51,742 bases of DNA. It comes from Burkholderiaceae bacterium (lineage in GTDB: Bacteria; Pseudomonadota; Gammaproteobacteria; Burkholderiales; Burkholderiaceae). Positions 1-6,990 of the stretch are shown here, piece by piece (positions within the stretch are counted from its first letter, which is position 1; the number at the start of each line of letters is the position of its first letter). A model generated the notes under the pieces. It was not told the DNA's origin and did not search any database. It saw only the letters and a program-made list of their open reading frames with translations. The stretch spans positions 1 to 51,742 of the forward strand of contig CANFWB010000009.1 in assembly GCA_947450605.1 (NCBI GenBank), read 5' to 3'. Both the position numbers and the translations under genes were made by a program.

Positions 1-143
1 CCAAAGGCTTTGCAATTGAAAAAGCTTCTGTACGTATGCCTACTGGCCCATTGAAGATGGTTGGTGATCACCCTGTAGCGGTAGCTGTTCATACCGATGT
101 AGTGGCTGACATCACTATCCGTGTAGTTGGCGAGCAAGCGTAA
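1..143 (+). CDS. rplI: 50S ribosomal protein L9, C-terminal end (partial)
   Basis: The window opens inside this gene; the frame starts at base 3 and gives 46 residues before TAA. The residues ([12 protein letters not shown], then [19 protein letters not shown]) match the C-terminal domain of L9, which binds 23S rRNA in the large subunit. dnaB starts 24 bases downstream on the same strand. That is the usual order of the rpsF-rpsR-rplI-dnaB cluster, so the two are probably co-transcribed. Only the end is visible, but the call is firm given the neighbour. Confidence 0.9.
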   Translation, partial: KGFAIEKASVRMPTGPLKMVGDHPVAVAVHTDVVADITIRVVGEQA

Positions 144-166
144 GTTTTAGACTGTAAGCTAGCCTC

Positions 167-2662
167 ATGGCTGAATCCCGCTCACGCCCCTTTATGTCAA
201 ATCCTGGCATGATGGGCTCTGGGGATGCAGTCGTGCAGGCCTTAAAAGTACCGCCGCATTCTGTAGAAGCCGAGCAATCATTGCTCGGCGGTCTACTGAT
301 CGATAACGCAGCCTGGGATCGCCTGGGTGGTGTATTAACTGATAAAGATTTCTATCGCCCTGAACATGCTCTGATCTACAAGGTCATTCAACGTTTAGTT
401 GGCGATAATCATCCTGCTGACGTCATTACTGTTCATGAGGCTGTAAAGTCCGAACAGGGTGGTGATTTAGTAGGTATTGATTACCTCAATTCTTTAGCGC
501 AAAGCACTCCTAGTGCCGCGAACATTAAAGGCTACGCCGATATCGTTCGTGACCGCAGCATTCTGCGTCGCCTGATTGAGGTATCTGACAACATTGTGAA
601 TTCTGCATTTGTTCCGGAAGGTCGTTCAGTCAGAACGCTTTTGGATGAAGCGGAGTCACGTATTTTGCAAATCGGTGAAGAGGGTAGTCGCAAAGCCGAT
701 TACCTTGAAATTGAGCCATTGCTTAAAACCGTTGTCGCTAGGATAGATGAGCTCTATAACCGCCAGGGTGGAAGCGACATCACTGGTATTGCTACTGGAT
801 TTATTGATCTAGATAAACAAACCAGCGGCCTGCAAAAGGGCGACTTAGTCATTGTTGCCGGAAGACCTTCAATGGGTAAGGCGCAGCCGCTTGATGCAAA
901 AGTAAAAACGGTTGATGGTTGGAAGCTAATGGGTGATTTGCGATTTGGCGATCGCCTTGCCTCTGTAGATGGTCAGCACTCCATGGTCACCGGTATTTAT
1001 CCGCAAGGCATTAAGCAAATATACAAAGTCACTTTTTCTGATGGTCGTGAAGCGGAGTGCTGTGATGAGCACTTGTGGCGCGTGATGTATCGCGATTGGG
1101 ATGCACCTAAAGTCATTAACACCGCGCGTTTAATTGAAATGCTCTCCTGTGTTCGCTACAAGAATCGCCTTTGGATAGATCCAGTCTCTGGAGATTTTGG
1201 CCATTCAAATGCATTGCCAATTAGCCCGTGGGTATTTGGTGCTCTATTGGGCGATGGCACTTTAGCTTTGTCTCATGGCAGCGTCATGTTCTCCACTAAA
1301 TCTCCAGAGCTTGTAGAGCGCATGAATGCGCTTGCTGGTTATGAGATGGAGCTGGTTCATGCTAATGCATATGACTGGAGGGTGGTCTCTAAAGCGAGAA
1401 TCGCTGCCAATGGTGAACGTCAAGCAGTTCCGACAAATTACTTCAGAGCTGCACTGAAAGATTTGGGTGTTTTAGGCTGCAGAAGTTTCGATAAATACAT
1501 TCCTGCCACTTATCTTGAGGCGAATAAGACTTCTCGCCTTGCTTTATTTCAAGGTCTGATGGATACCGATGGATGGATTGAGAAGTGGGGCTCTATTCGT
1601 TTTTGCACAGCCAGCAAACAATTATCTGAGGATGTTGCATCTTTAGCTAGATCATTGGGCGGCTTTTGCTCAATCGCGCACAAGCAGTCGAGCTATACCT
1701 ATCAAGGCGAAAAGAAACAGGGTCGCTTATCTTACGTTTTAAATATGAGCTTTGGTCCTGGCTTTCAGGCTTTTACTTTGCCCGAGAAAAAAGAAAGACT
1801 CAGGTCAAGTTGGGATCGCCAACGCAGACTTTCATTTAAGAGTATTGAGCCATCTAGAGTTTCTGAAGCGCAATGTATCTCAGTTAGCCACCCAGATAGA
1901 ACTTATGTCACCAATGATTATGTGGTGACTCATAACACAGCATTTGCTCTCAACATTGCGGAGAACGTGGCCTTGGCTGAAGGATTGCCGGTCGTGGTCT
2001 TCTCTATGGAGATGTCGGGTGAGCAATTGGCCGCCCGTTTGTTGGGTTCAGTAGGGCGCGTTGATCAAGGTCGTATGCGTACCGGCAAGCTACAAGATGA
2101 TGAGTGGCCACGCGTTACCGATGCCATTGCCCGTTTAAGTAATACCCAGATTTTGATTGATGAGACCGGTGCTCTTTCCAGCCTAGAGTTACGTGCACGT
2201 GCACGCCGAATCGCTCGTAACTTTGGTGGTACCCTTGGTCTCGTTGTGATCGATTACTTGCAGTTGATGAGTGGCTCCGGTTCTGAGAACCGTGCGACTG
2301 AGATTTCGGAGATTTCACGCTCGCTCAAGTCCCTTGCAAAAGAATTGCAGTGCCCAGTTGTTGCTCTCTCACAGCTAAATCGTGGTCTTGAACAGCGACC
2401 AAACAAGCGACCAATCATGTCTGATTTGCGTGAGTCAGGTGCGATCGAGCAGGATGCCGACTTAATTATGTTTATCTACCGTGATGAGGTCTATCACCCG
2501 GATACGACGACTGATAAAGGCATGGCAGAGATCATCATTGGTAAGCAGCGTAACGGACCAATTGGTACTGTGCGCTTGAGTTGGCAGGGTCCGTATACCA
2601 AGTTTGATAACTTGGCGATGGGATCGGCTGGTTACTCCTCTGGCGGATACGAACCCTTCTAA
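167..2662 (+). CDS. dnaB: Replicative DNA helicase DnaB, interrupted by an intein
   Basis: This is the hexameric helicase that unwinds DNA at the replication fork. The 831-residue precursor has the DnaB N-terminal domain (about residues 25-130, starting PPHSVEAEQSLLGGLL) and the RecA-like ATPase domain. The P-loop GRPSMGK ends at Lys238, but its Thr follows only at residue 591. Residues 239-590 are an intein. Removing it leaves a 479-residue helicase, close to the usual length, with Walker B (LVVIDYLQLM) and the SQLNRGLE region intact. Splicing is needed for a working ATPase site. The start at 167 has no strong Shine-Dalgarno sequence and an in-frame ATG lies at 194, so the exact start is open. 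A hairpin terminator follows the stop. Confidence 0.96.
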   Translation: MAESRSRPFMSNPGMMGSGDAVVQALKVPPHSVEAEQSLLGGLLIDNAAWDRLGGVLTDKDFYRPEHALIYKVIQRLVGDNHPADVITVHEAVKSEQGGDLVGIDYLNSLAQSTPSAANIKGYADIVRDRSILRRLIEVSDNIVNSAFVPEGRSVRTLLDEAESRILQIGEEGSRKADYLEIEPLLKTVVARIDELYNRQGGSDITGIATGFIDLDKQTSGLQKGDLVIVAGRPSMGKAQPLDAKVKTVDGWKLMGDLRFGDRLASVDGQHSMVTGIYPQGIKQIYKVTFSDGREAECCDEHLWRVMYRDWDAPKVINTARLIEMLSCVRYKNRLWIDPVSGDFGHSNALPISPWVFGALLGDGTLALSHGSVMFSTKSPELVERMNALAGYEMELVHANAYDWRVVSKARIAANGERQAVPTNYFRAALKDLGVLGCRSFDKYIPATYLEANKTSRLALFQGLMDTDGWIEKWGSIRFCTASKQLSEDVASLARSLGGFCSIAHKQSSYTYQGEKKQGRLSYVLNMSFGPGFQAFTLPEKKERLRSSWDRQRRLSFKSIEPSRVSEAQCISVSHPDRTYVTNDYVVTHNTAFALNIAENVALAEGLPVVVFSMEMSGEQLAARLLGSVGRVDQGRMRTGKLQDDEWPRVTDAIARLSNTQILIDETGALSSLELRARARRIARNFGGTLGLVVIDYLQLMSGSGSENRATEISEISRSLKSLAKELQCPVVALSQLNRGLEQRPNKRPIMSDLRESGAIEQDADLIMFIYRDEVYHPDTTTDKGMAEIIIGKQRNGPIGTVRLSWQGPYTKFDNLAMGSAGYSSGGYEPF
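881..1936 (+). mobile_element. Class 3 (W-C-T) intein with LAGLIDADG homing endonuclease in DnaB
   Basis: This is an in-frame protein-splicing element of 352 residues (precursor residues 239-590) inserted between Lys and Thr of the Walker A motif. Its first residue is Ala, not Cys or Ser, so a standard class 1 mechanism is unlikely. The class 3 residues are all visible: Trp304 two residues after the block B His302 (CCDEHLW), Cys570 at the block F position (EAQCISV), and Thr588 just before His589-Asn590. The +1 extein residue is Thr591. Two LAGLIDADG-type motifs (FGALLGDGTL near 357-366 and LFQGLMDTDG near 460-469) indicate a homing endonuclease. Both keep their acidic residues, so the element may still be mobile. 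Class assignment rests on motif positions read by eye. Confidence 0.92.
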
Positions 2663-2670
2663 TTGCAATG

Positions 2671-2699
2671 TAAAAAGCCTCGCATTGCGAGGCTTTTTA
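2671..2699. terminator. Bidirectional rho-independent terminator after dnaB
   Basis: A perfect inverted repeat has 13-base arms (2671-2683 and 2687-2699) around a 3-base loop. The GC core is gcctcgc/gcgaggc, flanked by A and T runs on both sides, so it can end transcription of dnaB and of the minus-strand psiF-like gene that stops at 2717. Confidence 0.9.
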
Positions 2700-2716
2700 C
2701 TTAGAGCGCATGCTAA

Positions 2717-2986
2717 TTATTTTCCGCTTTCACACTTTTTAATGGAGGCTGCTTTAGCTGCGCCGTATAGAGGCTTGCCATCTTTGCTAATGGCCTTTGC
2801 TTCGCATCCAGAATCTACGGGTGCACTACCCATGCACTTTTTAATAGAGGCATCTTTAGCTGCGCCGTAGAGGGGTTTACCTTCTTTACTAAGGGCTTTT
2901 GCTTCACAGGAGGCCTGATCTGCAAAAGCATCAGTTGGGACTACAAAACTCAATGCAATGCTTAAAGCGAGGATGATTTTTTTCAT
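2717..2986 (-). CDS. Small secreted protein with two PsiF-like repeats
   Basis: This is an 89-residue protein starting at the ATG at 2986, chosen because it opens a clean signal peptide (MKKIILALSIALSFVVPTDAFA) and has GGGAG just upstream. The open frame extends further 5' without such a signal. The mature part consists of two near-identical units of about 30 residues, each running Cys-Glu-Ala-Lys ... GKPLYGAAK ... SIKKC. The spacing and the GAAK..IKKC ending resemble PsiF repeats of phosphate-starvation-inducible periplasmic proteins, whose biochemical function is not established. Four cysteines in the mature protein could form one disulfide per unit. It appears to stand alone. The family call is moderate. 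Confidence 0.7.
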   Translation of the reverse strand: MKKIILALSIALSFVVPTDAFADQASCEAKALSKEGKPLYGAAKDASIKKCMGSAPVDSGCEAKAISKDGKPLYGAAKAASIKKCESGK

Positions 2987-3100
2987 GCGAGTTACTCCCA
3001 GGTAAGAAGTCGATAGAACCCATTGTTCTATACAGAAATGTAACCAAGATTGCGTGTTTTGTGAACCCAGCATGAATTCTGTGGGCTGCAGGGCAAAAAT

Positions 3101-3637
3101 TTAAGGGGTGAGCCTTCTAGCCTCGGTAAATCTGGCCGCCCAATAGGGTGTTGTGATGTATTCCAGGCGAACAGTTCCTCCAGCGCTGGGGGCATGTACG
3201 AATCTGCCTTGCCCCACGTAGATCCCTGCGTGGGAATACTTTTCACCAGTGGTATTGAAGAAGATCAGATCACCTGGTGCTGGTGGCTGGCCCTCAACAC
3301 TTTGACCCTTGGTGCTCATCTCCTGAATAGTGCGGGGTAATTTAATGTTGGCTGATTTGTAATATACATATCCAATAAGCCCGCTGCAATCAAATCCGCC
3401 TTTTGGGTTATTGCCTCCATAGCGATATGGCACACCCACCAAACCTACTGCCGCAATTGAAATATCCTCTGTGCCGACGCTGGTATCTTGCTTAAATTGC
3501 GCCACCTTAGCTGCATTTGAACGAGCGCTAAAGGTGCCACAACCCGATAGGGCTATTGCACAAATAAAAATGCCGCACCCTAGCAGAGTGCGGCATGGAA
3601 GGCTTGGATTAGAGTGCGTCAGCAGCATGATCCGCAA
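3101..3637 (-). CDS. NlpC/P60 family lipoprotein, probable peptidoglycan endopeptidase
   Basis: This 178-residue protein has a lipoprotein signal (hydrophobic run, then ALSGC, lipidated Cys33) and an NlpC/P60 domain. The catalytic triad is visible as Cys84 (FDCSG), His136 (YSHAGIYVG) and His148 (RFVHAP), with nearly the same spacing as in E. coli Spr/MepS. Known family members cut cell-wall peptide cross-links, and this one should sit in the outer membrane facing the periplasm. The ATG at 3637 overlaps the phoH stop by 29 bases, suggesting translational coupling; an in-frame ATG at 3628 is an alternative. Neither has a good Shine-Dalgarno sequence. A terminator-like hairpin lies inside its signal-peptide codons. 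Confidence 0.9.
   Translation of the reverse strand: MRIMLLTHSNPSLPCRTLLGCGIFICAIALSGCGTFSARSNAAKVAQFKQDTSVGTEDISIAAVGLVGVPYRYGGNNPKGGFDCSGLIGYVYYKSANIKLPRTIQEMSTKGQSVEGQPPAPGDLIFFNTTGEKYSHAGIYVGQGRFVHAPSAGGTVRLEYITTPYWAARFTEARRLTP
3570..3596 (-). terminator. Rho-independent terminator of phoH, inside the nlpC-type gene
   Basis: On the minus strand a 9-base perfect stem (ATGCCGCAC/GTGCGGCAT) with a 9-base loop is followed directly by a T run (TTTTTATTT). It begins 13 bases after the phoH stop codon and lies within codons of about residues 14-23 of the downstream lipoprotein, so it may limit read-through from phoH into that gene. Confidence 0.7.
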
Positions 3638-5282
3638 GACGTGAGCGCTCTCCTCGAGCCAGGGTCACATGTCCGCCATGACGCCAGCCTTTGAAGCGAT
3701 CTACTACATAGGTAAGACCTGAGGAGCCTTCGGTTAAGTAAGGTGTATCGATCTGTGCAATATTACCTAAGCAAATGATTTTGGTTCCTGGGCCAGCACG
3801 GGTTACCAGAGTCTTCATTTGTTTAGGTGTTAAGTTTTGCGCCTCATCAATGATGACAAATTTACTCACAAATGTTCTGCCGCGCATAAAGTTCATGCTC
3901 TTCACTTTGATGCGTGAGCGAATCAGTTCTTGGGTGGCAGCACGACCCCACTCGCCGGCATTGTCTTCGTTGCGATGAAGCACTTCTAGATTGTCATCAA
4001 ATGCACCCATCCATGGCTGCATCTTTTCTTCTTCGGTGCCTGGCAGGAAGCCAATATCTTCGCCAACGGGGACGGTGGCGCGAGTAATGATGATCTCGTT
4101 ATAGCGCTTGCTATCGAGAACTTGCTCTAAGCCGGCAGCCAATGCCAGTAAGGTTTTTCCAGTACCTGCTTGACCTAGTAATGTGATGAAGTCCACATCG
4201 GGATTCATGAGTAGGTTCATGGCGAAGTTTTGTTCGCGATTACGCGCAGTCACACTCCACACATTATTTTTCTGATGAGAAAAGTCTCTCAAGGTTTGGA
4301 GGAGGGCGGTCTTGCCGTTGATCTCTCTTACTTGAGCATAGAACGGTGTTGACCCATCAGGATTTTCTTGATAAACAAACTGATTTACCAGCATGCTGGG
4401 CACTGAAGGGCCTGTGACGCGATAAAACATGGTGCCGGATTTACCATCTGCCCAGCTTTCCATAGCCTTGCCATGTTTTGGCCAGAAGTCTGCTGGCAGG
4501 GCCATGACGCCTGAGTACATCAAGTCACGGTCTTCCAGAACTTGATCATTGAAGTAGTCTTCAGCAGGCAAGCCCAAAGCGCGAGCCTTGATGCGCATAT
4601 TGATGTCTTTGGATACCAGGACCACTTCCTGACCTTTGCGAGTCTTTTGCAACTCACTGACTACAGCCAAGATGAGGTTATCGCCCTTGCCCTCAGGCAA
4701 GCCTTCTGGCAAGGCCTGAGTGGTTAGTTTGGTCTGGAAAAAGAGTCGACCAGAGACATCTTGATTGCCTAATTTATTGAGTGGAATACCATCATCTAGG
4801 GTGCCACTAGTGCCGGCTACTAGTTGATCTAGAGAGCGGCTCACCATACGGGCGTTACGAGCAACTTCAGTCATACCCTTCTTGTGGTTATCTAGTTCCT
4901 CCAGCGTTGTCATCGGGAGAAATAGATCGTGCTCAGAAAAGCGAAACAGGGAGCTTGGATCATGCATTAATACATTGGTGTCTAAGACAAATAGGCTTGG
5001 GGGTCCAGTGCGAACAACTCGCTTAGGCTTTTCTGGAACGTTGACTGCCTTGTTCTCGCTACGCTCATTACGCGCGGCTGTAGGGCGACGATCTGCTTTG
5101 ATTTTCTCAAGGGCTAGTTCGGCAGCCGAGAGATCTTCCTCGGCATCACTAGCCCAATTGGGTGCATGGCTTTCCATCACAACCGGTTTTGCTGGGGCAG
5201 GGCGCTTCTTTAAATTTGGAGTGTCTTTAGTGCTTATTTTTACTTGGCCGGCAATTTGAGTTGGGATGGGGGGTAATGGCAT
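3609..5282 (-). CDS. PIN domain-PhoH ATPase fusion (PhoH2/YlaK type)
   Basis: This is a 557-residue protein counted from the ATG at 5282, preferred because AGGAGAG precedes it; an upstream in-frame ATG at 5312 lies inside a hairpin. A lysine- and proline-rich leader of about 90 residues is followed by a PIN ribonuclease domain (VLDTNVLMHDPS near residue 100). The C-terminal half is a PhoH ATPase with Walker A GQAGTGKT (370-377) and Walker B VIIDEAQNL (476-484). Proteins with this architecture are described as RNA-cutting, RNA-unwinding enzymes; the cellular role here is unknown. The gene has its own leader of about 200 bases and a downstream terminator. Architecture is certain, physiological role is not. 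Confidence 0.93.
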   Translation of the reverse strand: MPLPPIPTQIAGQVKISTKDTPNLKKRPAPAKPVVMESHAPNWASDAEEDLSAAELALEKIKADRRPTAARNERSENKAVNVPEKPKRVVRTGPPSLFVLDTNVLMHDPSSLFRFSEHDLFLPMTTLEELDNHKKGMTEVARNARMVSRSLDQLVAGTSGTLDDGIPLNKLGNQDVSGRLFFQTKLTTQALPEGLPEGKGDNLILAVVSELQKTRKGQEVVLVSKDINMRIKARALGLPAEDYFNDQVLEDRDLMYSGVMALPADFWPKHGKAMESWADGKSGTMFYRVTGPSVPSMLVNQFVYQENPDGSTPFYAQVREINGKTALLQTLRDFSHQKNNVWSVTARNREQNFAMNLLMNPDVDFITLLGQAGTGKTLLALAAGLEQVLDSKRYNEIIITRATVPVGEDIGFLPGTEEEKMQPWMGAFDDNLEVLHRNEDNAGEWGRAATQELIRSRIKVKSMNFMRGRTFVSKFVIIDEAQNLTPKQMKTLVTRAGPGTKIICLGNIAQIDTPYLTEGSSGLTYVVDRFKGWRHGGHVTLARGERSRLADHAADAL

Positions 5283-5302
5283 GCAGACTCTCCTAAAATA
5301 AA

Positions 5303-5332
5303 AAACCGTCAAGCGAATTGCTATGACGGTTT
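5303..5332 (-). terminator. Terminator-like hairpin immediately before the phoH ribosome binding site
   Basis: On the minus strand a 9-base stem (AAACCGTCA/TGACGGTTT) with a 12-base loop is followed by TTTTTTATTTT and then AGGAGAG of phoH. It lies about 190 bases after the bcp stop, so it looks more like an attenuator in the phoH leader, or the end of a short transcript, than the bcp terminator. Confidence 0.6.
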
Positions 5333-5462
5333 ATGACGAAACTAGTTAATGTATGGGACTGAAAACGGAAGGGGTTGTTTACCGAGCCTGTTCTTAAATA
5401 TTCAGGCTGATCTGTCAAACGGATTGTCAGGCTTTCCCGTTGTTTGCGGTGCATATGACTTT

Positions 5463-5490
5463 ACTTTACCCCAAATTGAGCGCTTTGCAA
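5463..5490 (-). promoter_or_regulatory. phoH: Possible sigma-70 promoter for the phoH leader
   Basis: On the minus strand TTGCAA (5490-5485) and TAAAGT (5468-5463) are 16 bases apart and preceded by an AT-rich stretch. Transcription would start near 5456 and give a leader of about 170 bases. The rest of the gap (5313-5518) holds another hairpin (5385-5408) and no gene I can support. This is a weak, by-eye match. Confidence 0.3.
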
Positions 5491-5518
5491 GACCTCTAGA
5501 TTAAATTAATGTAAAAAA

Positions 5519-5986
5519 TTATTGGGCAGTTTGGGCCGCTTGTAATACCTCTGTCACATGTCCCGGAACCTTAAGGCCGCGCCACTCTTTCACGAGATTG
5601 CCCGAGGAGTCAAAGAGGAAGGTGCTGCGTTCTACGCCACGAACTTGTTTGCCATACATATTCTTCATCTTCATAACGCCAAACAATTGGCAAAGGGTTT
5701 CTTCGGTATCGGCAACCAGCTCGAATGGCAGTTCCAGTTTGCTCCGAAAATTATCATGAGATTTCAGGCTATCCCGAGATACGCCAACGATCAAGGTGTT
5801 TGCTTTAGTGAAGGCATCAATGTTGTCCCGAAATTCGCCTGACTCAGCAGTACATCCTGGAGTCATATCCTTTGGGTAAAAATAAATCACTAGCTTTTTG
5901 CCCTTGGCAGAGTCTGGAGTAAAAGTGAGTCCCGAAGTCGCTGGGATCGCGCACTGGGGCATTGGCTTACCAATTTCTACTGTCAT
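5519..5986 (-). CDS. bcp: Bcp-type peroxiredoxin (thioredoxin-dependent thiol peroxidase)
   Basis: This 155-residue cytoplasmic peroxiredoxin reduces hydrogen peroxide and organic hydroperoxides. The active-site stretch YFYPKDMTPGCTAE carries the peroxidatic Cys45. The second Cys found five residues later in E. coli Bcp is Gly here, and the alternative site in the SHDNF segment is Arg. The only other candidate resolving cysteines are Cys12 and Cys99, so it may act as a 1-Cys enzyme or use an unusual partner. AAGAGAGAG precedes the ATG. It lies 64 bases after arnD on the same strand and could be transcribed with the arn genes. Confidence 0.92.
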   Translation of the reverse strand: MTVEIGKPMPQCAIPATSGLTFTPDSAKGKKLVIYFYPKDMTPGCTAESGEFRDNIDAFTKANTLIVGVSRDSLKSHDNFRSKLELPFELVADTEETLCQLFGVMKMKNMYGKQVRGVERSTFLFDSSGNLVKEWRGLKVPGHVTEVLQAAQTAQ

Positions 5987-6050
5987 GATGCTCTCTCTTA
6001 TTTAATTTTTCTATGTTGCTAATTCATGGTGCTACTTACTTTAGCGCTGC

Positions 6051-6968
6051 TTACACTGCTTGCAAAATCAGTTCGCCACTGCGGTTGGGGATTGCACCCC
6101 AAGTTACTGGCTGTGTGGCTATTTTATCGAGTTGTTTGGTAGCTTCCCAGGATTGGTGAAGTTCGCCCATGGTGACTAAGTCGTGACCTTGGTTGAGCCA
6201 TCCCGCTAGCAGTTGCTCAAACGCAGGTAGAAACTTTTGACCCTCAAGTTCTGCATGCAGTGTAAATACCTGGTCATTGGGATTGCTTTGGGTGATTTCG
6301 AGGAGTTTTTTGACTGCGCCAAATTCATCGGCATCATCTATGCCAATCAACTCATCAAAAGTGGGCAAGGTAGTTGGGTATTGCACGTGCTTTGCTTTGC
6401 CAGTCGGTAACGTAAAACGGTAAGGCATGAGGTTGGGTTGAGCTCTGCCATCGGAAGAGTATTGGATTCCCCATTGGTCTAATTGTTCAAAAGCGACTTC
6501 ATTCATTTGCCAGCCAGCAGCGCCATAAGTTACTGGTGGGTGCCCAAATATTTCAATAAAGCGATCCCAGCTTTTTTGCATCTGGGCTTTTGTCCACTGG
6601 GCATCGCGATTACGTACCGCATCTTGCCAAGCTACATGGTCCCAAGTATGAATACCAGTCTCATGACCAGCAGCATCAATTGCCCGCATTTCAGCGGCGG
6701 CTTGCTTGCCAATATCCGGGCCAGGCAAGAGGACGCCGTAGAGCAAGGTCTTGATGCCGTAGTGCTCCACTACAGAGGTGCGGCTCACTTTCTTCAGAAA
6801 GCCTGGCTTAAATACGCGCTTGAGTGCCCAGCCCGTATGGTCGGGACCTAAGCTAAACAGAAAGGTGGCCTTAAGGCCAAAGCGTTCAAGCGTGCGCGCT
6901 AAATTAGGTACACCCTCTTTGGTGCCGCGTAAGGTATCAACATCTACCTTGAGAGCAATCTTAGCCAT
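6051..6968 (-). CDS. arnD: 4-deoxy-4-formamido-L-arabinose-phosphoundecaprenol deformylase
   Basis: This 305-residue enzyme removes the formyl group from undecaprenyl-phosphate-Ara4FN at the inner membrane, committing the sugar to transfer onto lipid A. It has the polysaccharide-deacetylase (NodB) fold and closely follows E. coli ArnD: KVDVDTLRGTKEGVP at the start, FSLGPDHTG, a metal-binding ETGIHTWDHVAWQ near residue 100, and TLPTFDELIG. It is 22 bases downstream of the arnA dehydrogenase gene and is the last arn gene. Homology and context agree. Confidence 0.93.
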   Translation of the reverse strand: MAKIALKVDVDTLRGTKEGVPNLARTLERFGLKATFLFSLGPDHTGWALKRVFKPGFLKKVSRTSVVEHYGIKTLLYGVLLPGPDIGKQAAAEMRAIDAAGHETGIHTWDHVAWQDAVRNRDAQWTKAQMQKSWDRFIEIFGHPPVTYGAAGWQMNEVAFEQLDQWGIQYSSDGRAQPNLMPYRFTLPTGKAKHVQYPTTLPTFDELIGIDDADEFGAVKKLLEITQSNPNDQVFTLHAELEGQKFLPAFEQLLAGWLNQGHDLVTMGELHQSWEATKQLDKIATQPVTWGAIPNRSGELILQAV

Positions 6969-6990
6969 GAACCCTTAAATTTACTTTCGC

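Noticed and set aside
2604..2870. Plus-strand frame running from the dnaB end into the PsiF-like gene
   Set aside because: It crosses the dnaB terminator and reads the antisense of the repeated PsiF-like units; no independent support.
4882..5259. 125-residue plus-strand open frame opposite phoH
   Set aside because: Ser/Arg-rich composition, lies entirely within phoH codons, no ribosome binding site or family resemblance; a shadow frame.
5313..5518. Possible 6S RNA or other known small RNA in the bcp-phoH gap
   Set aside because: Hairpins are present, but I could not recognise the long bulged rod of 6S RNA or any named family. Kept only as an unassigned structured leader.
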